Source: Arthrobacter sp. S39 (GTDB taxonomy: Bacteria; Actinomycetota; Actinomycetes; Actinomycetales; Micrococcaceae). Taken from it: 64,000 nucleotides of DNA. Location: NCBI RefSeq assembly GCF_004320525.1, contig NZ_SIHX01000003.1:62001-126000 (forward strand), read 5' to 3'. The notes beneath the pieces are model-generated. The model saw only the letters and a list, made by a program, of their open reading frames with translations. It had not been told where the DNA came from and ran no database searches. Positions 10,041 to 17,143 of this stretch are shown here, one piece after another (positions within the stretch are counted from its first letter, which is position 1; every line of letters begins with the position of its first letter). Both the position numbers and the translations under genes were made by a program.

Positions 10041-11654
10041 TTACGGTTTCACGTCAACTGTAATGGTGTGGAAGCCCGTGGCTCCGTCGGGCGCAACCGG
10101 CCTGCGTTCCTCCGCCTGCGCTTTGCCCTTGAGGTCGGTGGCACGGACCTGGACCTCATACTGGCCGGGGGTCAGCTCGATTCCGCACGTCCACTGGTAC
10201 CAGGTGTCCACCGAGATCCCCGGGGCAAGCTCTGCGTCCTGCCAGTCTCCGCGGTTGACGCGCAGTTCCACTTTGCCGATGCCGGTGTGCTGGGCCCAGG
10301 CCACGCCGCCGAGCATCACCATGCCGGCGGTGACGGTCCGGCCGTTTCGCGGCACGTCGATGCGGGACGATGTTTTGATGGGGCCGTGGTCCGACCAGCC
10401 GCGGGGTGTCCAGTAGGCGACGTCATCGGCGAACCTGGTGACCTTGAGTTCCGTGAGCCATTTAGTGGCGGAGACGTAGCCGTAGAGACCGGGGACCACG
10501 AGCCGTACGGGGAACCCATGCTCCAGCGGCAACGGCTCGCCGTTCATTCCCACGGCCAGCATCGCGTCCCGGCTGTCGGTGAGGACCTCGAGGGGCGTGC
10601 CCGCCGTCCAGCCATCGGTGCTTTTGGAGAGGACCATGTCCGCGTCGGGCTGCGGCCGGGCCAGGGCCAGGAGTTCACGGACCGGCCAGCCCAGCCAGCG
10701 GGCGTTGCCGATCAGGTCACCGCCCACTTCATTGGACACACAGGCGATGGTGACGTGCCGTTCCACCAGCGGTTTGGCCAGGAGTTCGGCGAAGGTCAGC
10801 TCGATTTCCTCGGCAACCAGGCCTGTGACCCGAAGGACCCATTTCGCGGGATCGATGGCCGGTACGGTCAGAGCCGTATCGATGCGGTAAAAGTCGACGT
10901 TGGGGGTGACGAGGGGTTCCATACCGCCCAGCCCCACCTCCGCGCCGGACGGAATGGCCGGCGCAGCCGATCCCGCGGCGGGCAGCTGAAGCTGCTGGCG
11001 CGCGTCGTTGACGACGGCGGCCGCACCGCGCCACACGGCGGCGAGAACTCCGCCCGCCGCTGTGGCCGCCGCACCGCCGGCCAGCAGTTGCAGGAAGCTG
11101 CGGCGGGGCGGCCCCGCCTCCCCCGCATAGGCCACCTTTTGGGGCCAGCTGTGCAGCCGGCCCATGAGCAGGCGAAGCAGTATCACCGCTGCCACCGCCA
11201 CCAGGACCGGAACGACGACGGCTCCGGGGGTCGCCTGCTGCCGGGTCAGCACGGCGGCCACTCCGGTAAGCCCAAAGACGACTATCACCGCAGCCCCGGC
11301 GAAACGCCTGCGGTATTCGAGGACTCCGGCCAAAGCAGCCAGCGCGGCGATGACCACTGCCATCCCCACCAGCAGCGCCACTTTGTCGGATGTGCCGAAC
11401 AGGGCAATGGCCCATTCCTTGACCGCCGGCGGAACGGCGTCGATCACGGCCCCGCCAACCGCTGTGAGGGGCGAAACGGCGGGGCTCATCAGGCCGGCCA
11501 GCAGTTCCCCGATCACCACTCCGCCACCGACCGCCACGACGCCCGAAGCGGCGGCCCAGCGGGCGTTCCGGCCGCCGGCACCTAAGGTTCCTGGCGCTGC
11601 CAAGGTGCGCGTGCCGCCGTCGGACGTTCCCTCATGGTGCTGCGGCGTATTCAC
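10041..11654 (-). CDS. Membrane-anchored molybdopterin-dependent oxidoreductase (sulfite-oxidase fold)
   Basis: About 537 residues. The N-terminal third contains four or five hydrophobic helices, then a twin-Arg-like PPRRSFLQLLAGGAAAT before a last Ala-rich helix. The rest is the sulfite-oxidase/YedY fold: the Mo-ligand cysteine is Cys305 in TIACVSNEVGG, and the C-terminal dimerisation domain has the usual GGVAWAQHTG...VELRVNRGDW pattern. The active site should face outside the cell. It is the likely client enzyme of the adjacent cofactor genes, being first in the moeA-moaC-mog-moaE run. The substrate is not known. The start is uncertain: GTG at 11654 follows GGAGGT too closely, and a GTG at 11684 is also open. 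Confidence 0.87.
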   Translation of the reverse strand: MNTPQHHEGTSDGGTRTLAAPGTLGAGGRNARWAAASGVVAVGGGVVIGELLAGLMSPAVSPLTAVGGAVIDAVPPAVKEWAIALFGTSDKVALLVGMAVVIAALAALAGVLEYRRRFAGAAVIVVFGLTGVAAVLTRQQATPGAVVVPVLVAVAAVILLRLLMGRLHSWPQKVAYAGEAGPPRRSFLQLLAGGAAATAAGGVLAAVWRGAAAVVNDARQQLQLPAAGSAAPAIPSGAEVGLGGMEPLVTPNVDFYRIDTALTVPAIDPAKWVLRVTGLVAEEIELTFAELLAKPLVERHVTIACVSNEVGGDLIGNARWLGWPVRELLALARPQPDADMVLSKSTDGWTAGTPLEVLTDSRDAMLAVGMNGEPLPLEHGFPVRLVVPGLYGYVSATKWLTELKVTRFADDVAYWTPRGWSDHGPIKTSSRIDVPRNGRTVTAGMVMLGGVAWAQHTGIGKVELRVNRGDWQDAELAPGISVDTWYQWTCGIELTPGQYEVQVRATDLKGKAQAEERRPVAPDGATGFHTITVDVKP

Positions 11655-11774
11655 ACCTCCAGCATAGGTTCGCCGGGGCCGCACGGCACGGGCCGGACGG
11701 CCATTCCCTGCAGGAATCCGGGCCCCGGCGTCACGGGCGTGATCAGGGGGCCAAACGTGGCGTAGCCTGAATTC

Positions 11775-12902
11775 ATGAGCGTTGAGCTAGGCATACCGCA
11801 ACCTCGGGACAGCGCAGGCACCGGCATGCCGCCCGGACCTGCCGCGCGCCCCGCCGATGCGCCCGCGGGGCTGGCAGACCGCTATGGCCGCCGCGCCACT
11901 GACATGCGGCTGTCCCTGACTGACAAATGCAATCTCCGCTGTACGTACTGCATGCCTGCTGAGGGCCTGGAATGGCTGGCCAAGCAGGCGGTCATGTCGG
12001 CCGAGGAGATCGTGCGGATTGTACGGATCGGTGTGGACAGGCTGGGGGTCCGGGAACTCCGGCTGACCGGTGGCGAGCCGCTGGTCCGGCATGACCTGGT
12101 GGAGATCATCGCCGCCCTCCGGAGCAACCATCCTGATTTGCCCATCTCGATGACCACCAACGGGGTGGGCCTGGCGAAGAAGGCCGCTGCACTGAAGGCT
12201 GCCGGGCTGACCCGCATCAACGTCTCCCTGGACTCCCTGCACGAGGAGACGTTCACCAAGCTGACCCGCAGGCCCTTCCTGGACCAGGTGCTCGCCGGCG
12301 TCGACGCCGCGTGGGCTGCCGGCTTGGGCCCCGTGAAGCTTAATGCCGTGCTCATGCGCGGCATCAACGACGCCGAATCGCCCTCGCTGCTTGCGTGGGC
12401 GCTGGACCGCGGGTACGAGCTGCGCTTCATCGAGCAGATGCCCCTTGACGCCGACCACGGCTGGACCCGGCGAAACATGATCACCGCCGCCGAAATCCGC
12501 TCCCTGCTTTCCGTGGACTACGTCCTGAGCCCGGATCCCCGTGCCCGCGACGGTGCCCCGGCGGAACGGTTTGAAGTACGACGCCGGGCGGCCGGGTCTG
12601 CGGAAGCGCAGGGGCCGGTGCTGGGCACCGTGGGAATTATCGCCTCTGTCACCGAGCCGTTCTGTTCGGACTGCCGTCGGACCCGGATCACCGCCGAGGG
12701 CAAGATCATGAGCTGCCTGTTCTCCCGCGAGGAGTACGACCTCCTGGGGCTCCTGCGCGAAGGTGCCAGCGACGACGCCCTGGCCGAACGCTGGCAGGAC
12801 GCCATGTGGGTCAAACCCAAGGCGCACGGCATGGACCACGTAGGACTGGACGCCCCGGACTTCGTCCAGCCGGACCGCAGCATGAGCGCCATCGGAGGCT
12901 GA
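11775..12902 (+). CDS. moaA: GTP 3',8-cyclase MoaA
   Basis: A 375-residue radical SAM enzyme that starts molybdopterin synthesis from GTP. The SAM cluster motif KCNLRCTYCMP places cysteines at 52, 56 and 59. The second cluster motif (FCSDCRRTR ... IMSCLFS) is near the C-terminus, and the protein ends in the expected Gly-Gly. About 40 Pro/Ala-rich residues precede the domain. It is divergent from the oxidoreductase gene with about 90-120 bp between, and moaD follows 4 bp later. Confidence 0.97.
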   Translation: MSVELGIPQPRDSAGTGMPPGPAARPADAPAGLADRYGRRATDMRLSLTDKCNLRCTYCMPAEGLEWLAKQAVMSAEEIVRIVRIGVDRLGVRELRLTGGEPLVRHDLVEIIAALRSNHPDLPISMTTNGVGLAKKAAALKAAGLTRINVSLDSLHEETFTKLTRRPFLDQVLAGVDAAWAAGLGPVKLNAVLMRGINDAESPSLLAWALDRGYELRFIEQMPLDADHGWTRRNMITAAEIRSLLSVDYVLSPDPRARDGAPAERFEVRRRAAGSAEAQGPVLGTVGIIASVTEPFCSDCRRTRITAEGKIMSCLFSREEYDLLGLLREGASDDALAERWQDAMWVKPKAHGMDHVGLDAPDFVQPDRSMSAIGG

Positions 12903-12906
12903 ATTC

Positions 12907-13173
12907 TTGAACGTACGATACTTCGCTGCCGCGCGCGCCGCTGCGGGTGTGGAAGAGGAGCAGTTCGACCTGCCCGCGGGCGCCACGATGGAGTCCCTGC
13001 TTGAGGCAGTGCTGGCAGTGGAGCGGCCCGAACCGCCTGCCGGCACCCCTCCCCTGCCACGCATTCTGTCCCGGAGCAGCTTCCTGCTCAATGAGGTGGC
13101 TGTGCGCGACCGGTCCGTCGCAGTCGGGCCGGGTGACGTCGTGGACGTCCTGCCGCCGTTCGCCGGAGGCTGA
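12907..13173 (+). CDS. moaD: MoaD/ThiS-family sulfur carrier (molybdopterin synthase small subunit)
   Basis: An 88-residue beta-grasp protein ending in FAGG. The exposed C-terminal Gly-Gly is the part that becomes adenylated and thiocarboxylated. It starts at the TTG at 12907, only 4 bp after moaA, and completes the moa set (A, C, D, E). No MoeB-like activating enzyme is in the window; it would have to be encoded elsewhere. Interspersed repeat copies begin 22 bp past its stop. Confidence 0.9.
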   Translation: MNVRYFAAARAAAGVEEEQFDLPAGATMESLLEAVLAVERPEPPAGTPPLPRILSRSSFLLNEVAVRDRSVAVGPGDVVDVLPPFAGG

Positions 13174-13194
13174 GGCACTCTCCCTTCCCCCTCC

Positions 13195-13251
13195 GCGAAC
13201 GTACACTTGCGGCCCTCCGACCTGGCGCGAACGTACACTTGGGGCCCTCCG
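13195..13251. repeat. Tandem pair of a 25-bp interspersed repeat, left copy
   Basis: Two direct copies (13195-13219 and 13227-13251, period 32) share GCGAACGTACACTTG followed by C/G then GGCCCTCCG. The pair recurs in reverse orientation at 16588-16638, so the segment between them is bounded by inverted repeats. The variant bases (C in the outer copy, G in the inner) are mirrored in the right-hand pair. It lies in the 189-bp gap between moaD and the HNH gene. Confidence 0.85.
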
Positions 13252-13312
13252 GAGTGGCAGCCGAAAACCCTCCAAAAGTGGCTTCTGGAAGGGAGCCGGA
13301 GGTTATCCACAT

Positions 13313-13321
13313 AGGGCATTT
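13313..13321 (+). promoter_or_regulatory. DnaA-box match upstream of the DUF222/HNH gene
   Basis: TTATCCACA is a perfect match to the classical DnaA-box consensus and ends 41 bp before the HNH gene's ATG. It is a single isolated site with no AT-rich unwinding region, so it is not an origin. It may be a DnaA-controlled promoter element or chance; a 9-mer can occur randomly. Confidence 0.4.
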
Positions 13322-13362
13322 GCTTCGCGGTTTTTGGCGGTGCCTCGCAGGATGATGGGGGT

Positions 13363-15024
13363 ATGGAAAACGGCGCGGCAGTGGATTCGATGGAGGCCAT
13401 GATGACATCCATGGCTGCGCTTGCGGTGCTGGCGGAACGCAGCGAGGGCCGCGCTGAGTCCACCAGTTCGAATCCGCTCCGTGACCAGGCGGACGCGTGC
13501 CTGGAGGGCCTTGAAGAGACTGCCCGGATGGAGGCCATGCTGGCCGCCAGGAAAGTACGCTTCACCGCCGGGTTCGCCAACATAACCCGGGCCATGTCCC
13601 CACCTGATGAACAGCCGCATCAGCGCATGGCCCGGGAAATGGGTGTTGTCGCCGAGGTCGCTTGCGCCCTGACAGTCAGCGAACGCACGGCATCAGCACT
13701 CCTGGCCGAATCCCGCGAACTGACCACCGCACGGCCCCTGACCCAGGCCGCTTTGGAGCAGGGGTTGATATCGTTCCAGCACGCGAGGGTCATGGTCGAC
13801 GAGGCGGCCAGCCTGAACCCCGCCGGCGCCGCCGCGTTGGAGGCGCATTTCCTGGACCCGGACGCGCCGCACCCGGCCCGGTGGCGCCCGGCCGGGGACA
13901 TGGTTCCGGCGCGGTTCCGGCACAAAGCCCGCACATGGCGGGAACGCCACCACCCGGTCAGCATCGAAAAACGCCACGCCAAAAGCTTCCTGGACCGGCG
14001 GCTGGACTATGCCCCGGACCGGGACGGCATGACCTGGCTCTCCGCCTACCTCCCCGCGGACCAGGCCGCCGGAATCTGGAACGGCATCACCGCCACCGCC
14101 CGCGCCCTCCAAGGCCCCGCCGAGGACCGCACCATCACCCAGATCCGCGCCGACGTCGCCGCCAAACTACTCCTCAGCGCCGGCTTCACCACCAGCAACC
14201 CGTCGGACGGCAGCACAGACACAGCCGTCGGCGACATAGACGCAGCGGCCGGCAGCACCAGCACCAGCACCAGCACCAGCACCAGCACCAGCACCAGCAC
14301 CAGCACCAGCACCAGCACCAGCACCAGCGATGATGGTGTGCCTGGCGGCGTTCCGGTCACTGACGGGATCGATGATGCCGTTGCCGGCCTGGTTCCGACC
14401 CCTGGCGGGGTCGATTCGGGCCCGGTGCCCACCCCGGCGGCGCAGGTCCTCGTGACCGTACCGGTCTTCGCCCTGATGGGCCTCACCGACGAACCCGCCG
14501 ACCTCGACGGCTACGGCCCCATCCCCGCCTCCATGGCCCGCAAACTCGTAGCCGACGGCGCGTCCTCATTCCGCCGGGTCCTCACCGACCCCCGCAACGG
14601 CGCACCGTTGGAAATCGGACGGAACAGCTACCCCATCCCCGCAGCGATGCGGCAATGGCTCAGACTCCGCGACGGGAAATGTTCCTTCCCCGGCTGCAAC
14701 AACCAATCCCTCGACAACGAAGCCGACCACATCCTCGCCTGGGCCGACGGCGGCACCACCGGTATCACCAACCTTGAGTCACTGTGCCGCAAACACCATA
14801 GGCTGAAACACTCCACAGCCTGGACACCCACCGAAGCCAGCACCAACGAACCGCCCGGCTGGATTTCACCCACCGGCCGCCACTACCCAACCGAACACCA
14901 CGAGTGGGAACCACCACACTGGCCACCCCAAATCCTAGAAGAGCTGAAGGTTCCCGGGGTGTCACCCTTACTGTCGTGGGCCGGACGCGCCAGCGACGAT
15001 TCCCAGTGCCATGGCCAACAATGA
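13363..15024 (+). CDS. DUF222 / HNH endonuclease family protein with Thr-Ser repeat linker
   Basis: A 553-residue protein of the 13E12-like family common in many copies in actinobacteria. The DUF222 helical domain covers roughly residues 20-290. A (Ser-Thr)-repeat linker at about 298-322 is encoded by a perfect hexanucleotide microsatellite. The C-terminal HNH nuclease motif includes Cys440 and Cys445 (CSFPGC), His456 in EADHILAW, and Cys475-His478-His479 in LCRKHHRLKH, so zinc ligands and catalytic His are intact. The biological role of the family is unsettled; DNA-damage induction has been reported for some mycobacterial members. The 3' end overlaps the convergent LuxR gene by 57 bp. Confidence 0.88.
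   Translation: MENGAAVDSMEAMMTSMAALAVLAERSEGRAESTSSNPLRDQADACLEGLEETARMEAMLAARKVRFTAGFANITRAMSPPDEQPHQRMAREMGVVAEVACALTVSERTASALLAESRELTTARPLTQAALEQGLISFQHARVMVDEAASLNPAGAAALEAHFLDPDAPHPARWRPAGDMVPARFRHKARTWRERHHPVSIEKRHAKSFLDRRLDYAPDRDGMTWLSAYLPADQAAGIWNGITATARALQGPAEDRTITQIRADVAAKLLLSAGFTTSNPSDGSTDTAVGDIDAAAGSTSTSTSTSTSTSTSTSTSTSTSTSDDGVPGGVPVTDGIDDAVAGLVPTPGGVDSGPVPTPAAQVLVTVPVFALMGLTDEPADLDGYGPIPASMARKLVADGASSFRRVLTDPRNGAPLEIGRNSYPIPAAMRQWLRLRDGKCSFPGCNNQSLDNEADHILAWADGGTTGITNLESLCRKHHRLKHSTAWTPTEASTNEPPGWISPTGRHYPTEHHEWEPPHWPPQILEELKVPGVSPLLSWAGRASDDSQCHGQQ
14254..14325 (+). repeat. (AGCACC)12 hexanucleotide microsatellite inside the HNH gene
   Basis: Twelve perfect AGCACC units (72 bp) code for the Ser-Thr linker between the DUF222 and HNH domains. 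Because the unit is 6 bp, slippage would lengthen or shorten the linker without breaking the frame. The perfection of the array suggests recent expansion. Confidence 0.95.
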
Positions 15025-16137
15025 CGCGCGGGTACGGACACCACAGTTTTCGAAGATCTGTTTGAACTGGTCCTGGACTGTGTAGGCACTTGTTCCCTGG
15101 GACGCGGCCATGGCCGCAGTGCTCGCACCGGCAGACGCGAGTTCCAGCAATTCCCTCTGCCTCGGCGTCAGGCCGAAACACCGCGCAAACATGTCCAGGC
15201 GTGCCCCTGGAGGGCATTCCTGGATAGTCACGGCGAGGGGCGGGGTTGCGCCGGAAACTCCGGACGCCATCCGGCTGGCTCTGAGGATGGCCCATCTGCC
15301 GGAGCCCAAGTGAACCCGGGCCGCAGCGTCGTGATCGTCCACGCCCGCCTCCCGGGCCAGCAGTTGGGCAGCTACATTCAAGACCTCAGCCGGCACGGCC
15401 TGATACGGGCGCGGCCCAGGCTGGAGCAACTCGAGCCAGTCGCTGGTCGACGCCGTCTCACCCACCACAGCCATGTCTTCGTCCAAAGTGATGACAGCCT
15501 GCGGGGGCAATTCCCCTCGGCGGGCCACATTCTGTGGACGTCCGGACTTTGAAGGAACTTCCGTCGTCGGCGCGTCGGTCCGACCGTGTTCGACGTCGTC
15601 CGGCGGTCCAAATTGACGTGCAATCGAGCGTCGCAGAAGAGGGGTCAGCGCCCCTGCCACGTCAGCGAGGTATCCAGCTTCCGCCTCGGAAAATGCGCCA
15701 TCGCCACCTACCCTCCACAGATCCAGCCAGCCCCAGTACCCGTACTTGTCCGCAAAGGCCACTGAGAGGACATCGGTGACGCCGTACCGCTTCATCACGC
15801 CCTCCCAGAGCGGGCTCCGGGAGGGATCGCCGCCGGTGGCGCGAAGCAAAGTCGAAGCCGGCGACGCGGAACCGGCCAGGCCGGTCCACCTTGCCTGTCG
15901 GGATAAATACTTGAGCCGGATCAGCAGTGGTAGCTCCTCTGGACAGGGAATCCTGGCGCGGGGTGCAACGCCGGTTGCTGTCACCGGATCACAGAGCGGC
16001 CAGACGAAGGCATCGAACGGCACGACCCGTCCCACTTCGGCCAGTACCTCGGCGCGCAGTGACCGATGATCCACAGTTGAATCGCCTAATGCCCGAATCC
16101 GCTCTAGGCTCCGGGTCTGCCCCCAGCCGGTAGTCAT
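14968..16137 (-). CDS. LuxR-family transcriptional regulator
   Basis: A 389-residue protein. The C-terminal 60 residues form a LuxR/FixJ-type helix-turn-helix starting at LTPRQRELLELASAGAS and running through the recognition helix near YTVQDQFKQIFENCGV. The N-terminal 300 residues resemble a GAF-like sensory region (FDAFVWPLCDP, YGVTDVLSVAFADKYGYWGW) but no ligand motif is evident. The gene is convergent with the HNH gene and overlaps its last 57 bp. It is divergent from the small ABM-like gene at 16295, a plausible target. The inducing signal is unknown. Confidence 0.83.
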   Translation of the reverse strand: MTTGWGQTRSLERIRALGDSTVDHRSLRAEVLAEVGRVVPFDAFVWPLCDPVTATGVAPRARIPCPEELPLLIRLKYLSRQARWTGLAGSASPASTLLRATGGDPSRSPLWEGVMKRYGVTDVLSVAFADKYGYWGWLDLWRVGGDGAFSEAEAGYLADVAGALTPLLRRSIARQFGPPDDVEHGRTDAPTTEVPSKSGRPQNVARRGELPPQAVITLDEDMAVVGETASTSDWLELLQPGPRPYQAVPAEVLNVAAQLLAREAGVDDHDAAARVHLGSGRWAILRASRMASGVSGATPPLAVTIQECPPGARLDMFARCFGLTPRQRELLELASAGASTAAMAASQGTSAYTVQDQFKQIFENCGVRTRASLLAMALGIVAGASGPRQ

Positions 16138-16294
16138 TTCCCCAGTATGCGCCCGACATCGGCGGGCGACATTGGCTTAGCGGCTCCAGATTTCTGGGAT
16201 ACCGGTGGTTGGAGCGTGAGCCTAGTTTGGGAAGTGCCGATGAAAACTCATGGCGTGCCGAACCGGGCACCAGGCCGCGAAGGAGCATCTCGAA

Positions 16295-16576
16295 ATGTTC
16301 ACCCTCCAGATTGAACACAGCATCAAGGACTTTGATATGTGGAAGGCCGCTTTTGACCGCGATCCGGTCAACCGCGCCGCCTCCGGGGTTGTGTCGCACA
16401 GGATAGGCCGGCCCGTGGACGACACCCACTACGTGGTGGTGGAACTGGACTTCGCCAGGCTCGAACAGGCCCAGCAGTTGCTGGCAAATCTCAAGGCCAC
16501 GGTGTGGAATTCGCCTCTCGCTGCTCCTGCCCTGGCCGGCGCGCCGCAGACAAGGATCATGGAATCCGCCGGCTGA
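16295..16576 (+). CDS. Small ABM-like (dimeric alpha-beta barrel) protein
   Basis: 93 residues from the ATG at 16295, chosen because AAGGAG lies at 16279-16284. The open frame begins earlier but lacks a ribosome binding site. The sequence (IEHSIKDFDMWKAAFDRDP, then VVVELDFARLEQAQQLLANL) has the beta-alpha-beta pattern of antibiotic-biosynthesis-monooxygenase-like or EthD-like ferredoxin-fold proteins. These form dimers and often act as cyclases, monooxygenases or binding proteins. No catalytic residue can be assigned. The right-hand interspersed repeats start 11 bp after its stop. Confidence 0.7.
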   Translation: MFTLQIEHSIKDFDMWKAAFDRDPVNRAASGVVSHRIGRPVDDTHYVVVELDFARLEQAQQLLANLKATVWNSPLAAPALAGAPQTRIMESAG

Positions 16577-16587
16577 GGCGCTCTGAA

Positions 16588-16638
16588 GGGCCCCAAGTGT
16601 ACGTTCGCGCCAACGGGGGGCCGCAAGTGTACGTTCGC
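16588..16638. repeat. Tandem pair of the interspersed repeat, inverted right copy
   Basis: Two copies of GGGCC-C/G-CAAGTGTACGTTCGC (16588-16608 and 16618-16638, period 30) are the reverse complement of the 13195-13251 pair, in mirrored order. Together the pairs make an imperfect inverted repeat of about 50 bp around a 3.4-kb block carrying the HNH, LuxR and ABM-like genes. Confidence 0.85.
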
Positions 16639-16653
16639 GCTGGGACGGGCCGG

Positions 16654-17115
16654 TCAGGCGCGGAGGCACTCCGAAACCATGAACGGGACGAAATGGGGCG
16701 CGTCCCCGAGGCGCAGCTCTGCGGTGTGGGTGAGCACACCGTTGTCCACCTGGAACGTGTGGCGGGCAGTCCCCCGGTCGCTGTGCCGCTCCACGCGAAG
16801 GATGCCGTCCACCCACGTGCAGCGGGCCGGGGTGCCCGGCGGCAGGCCCAGGCTGTCCACGTAGTACCAGAGAACGTCCTCGTGGTCAGGGTCGACGGTG
16901 AACACGCCGTGGCCTTCGAAGTGGGTGCCATCCGCTTCCGTATGCCGGTAGCTCTGCACCACGGCGTAGCCGCCGGCGGCCCGGACGTAGTTCACCTCGG
17001 CTGTGGCGGTGCGCTCGGGTCCCCACGCGGACGCTGCGAGCCGAGTGGTTCCACGCCAGGATCCCAGGAAGTTTTCGAGCACCGCATGCACGGTGCCCGG
17101 CTGCGGGCGGTTCAT
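16654..17115 (-). CDS. DUF1579-like beta-barrel protein
   Basis: 153 residues from the ATG at 17115 (MNRPQPGTVH). Its pattern (LENFLGSWRGTTRLAASAWGPERTA near the N-terminus, then repeated beta strands, YRHTEADGTHFEGHGVF, and a late FVPFMVSE) fits small lipocalin-like barrels such as DUF1579. Such proteins are predicted to bind a ligand, but no function is established here. The open frame extends further upstream to 17211, overlapping the peptidase gene; I reject that extension. It follows the M16 peptidase by 28 bp on the same strand. Confidence 0.72.
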   Translation of the reverse strand: MNRPQPGTVHAVLENFLGSWRGTTRLAASAWGPERTATAEVNYVRAAGGYAVVQSYRHTEADGTHFEGHGVFTVDPDHEDVLWYYVDSLGLPPGTPARCTWVDGILRVERHSDRGTARHTFQVDNGVLTHTAELRLGDAPHFVPFMVSECLRA

Positions 17116-17143
17116 AGCTCCATTATGGCGGGGACCGTCCCGG

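Noticed and set aside
11787..13595. 602-codon minus-strand open frame
   Set aside because: It runs antisense to moaA, moaD and the start of the HNH gene and has no recognisable domain; the sense genes have complete motifs.
14254..14325. CRISPR-like repeat array
   Set aside because: The units are 6 bp with no spacers and code for Ser-Thr in frame; it is a microsatellite. No cas genes are present.
13195..16638. Insertion sequence or composite transposon
   Set aside because: Inverted repeats are present but there is no transposase, target-site duplication was not evident, and HNH of this family is not a known transposase.
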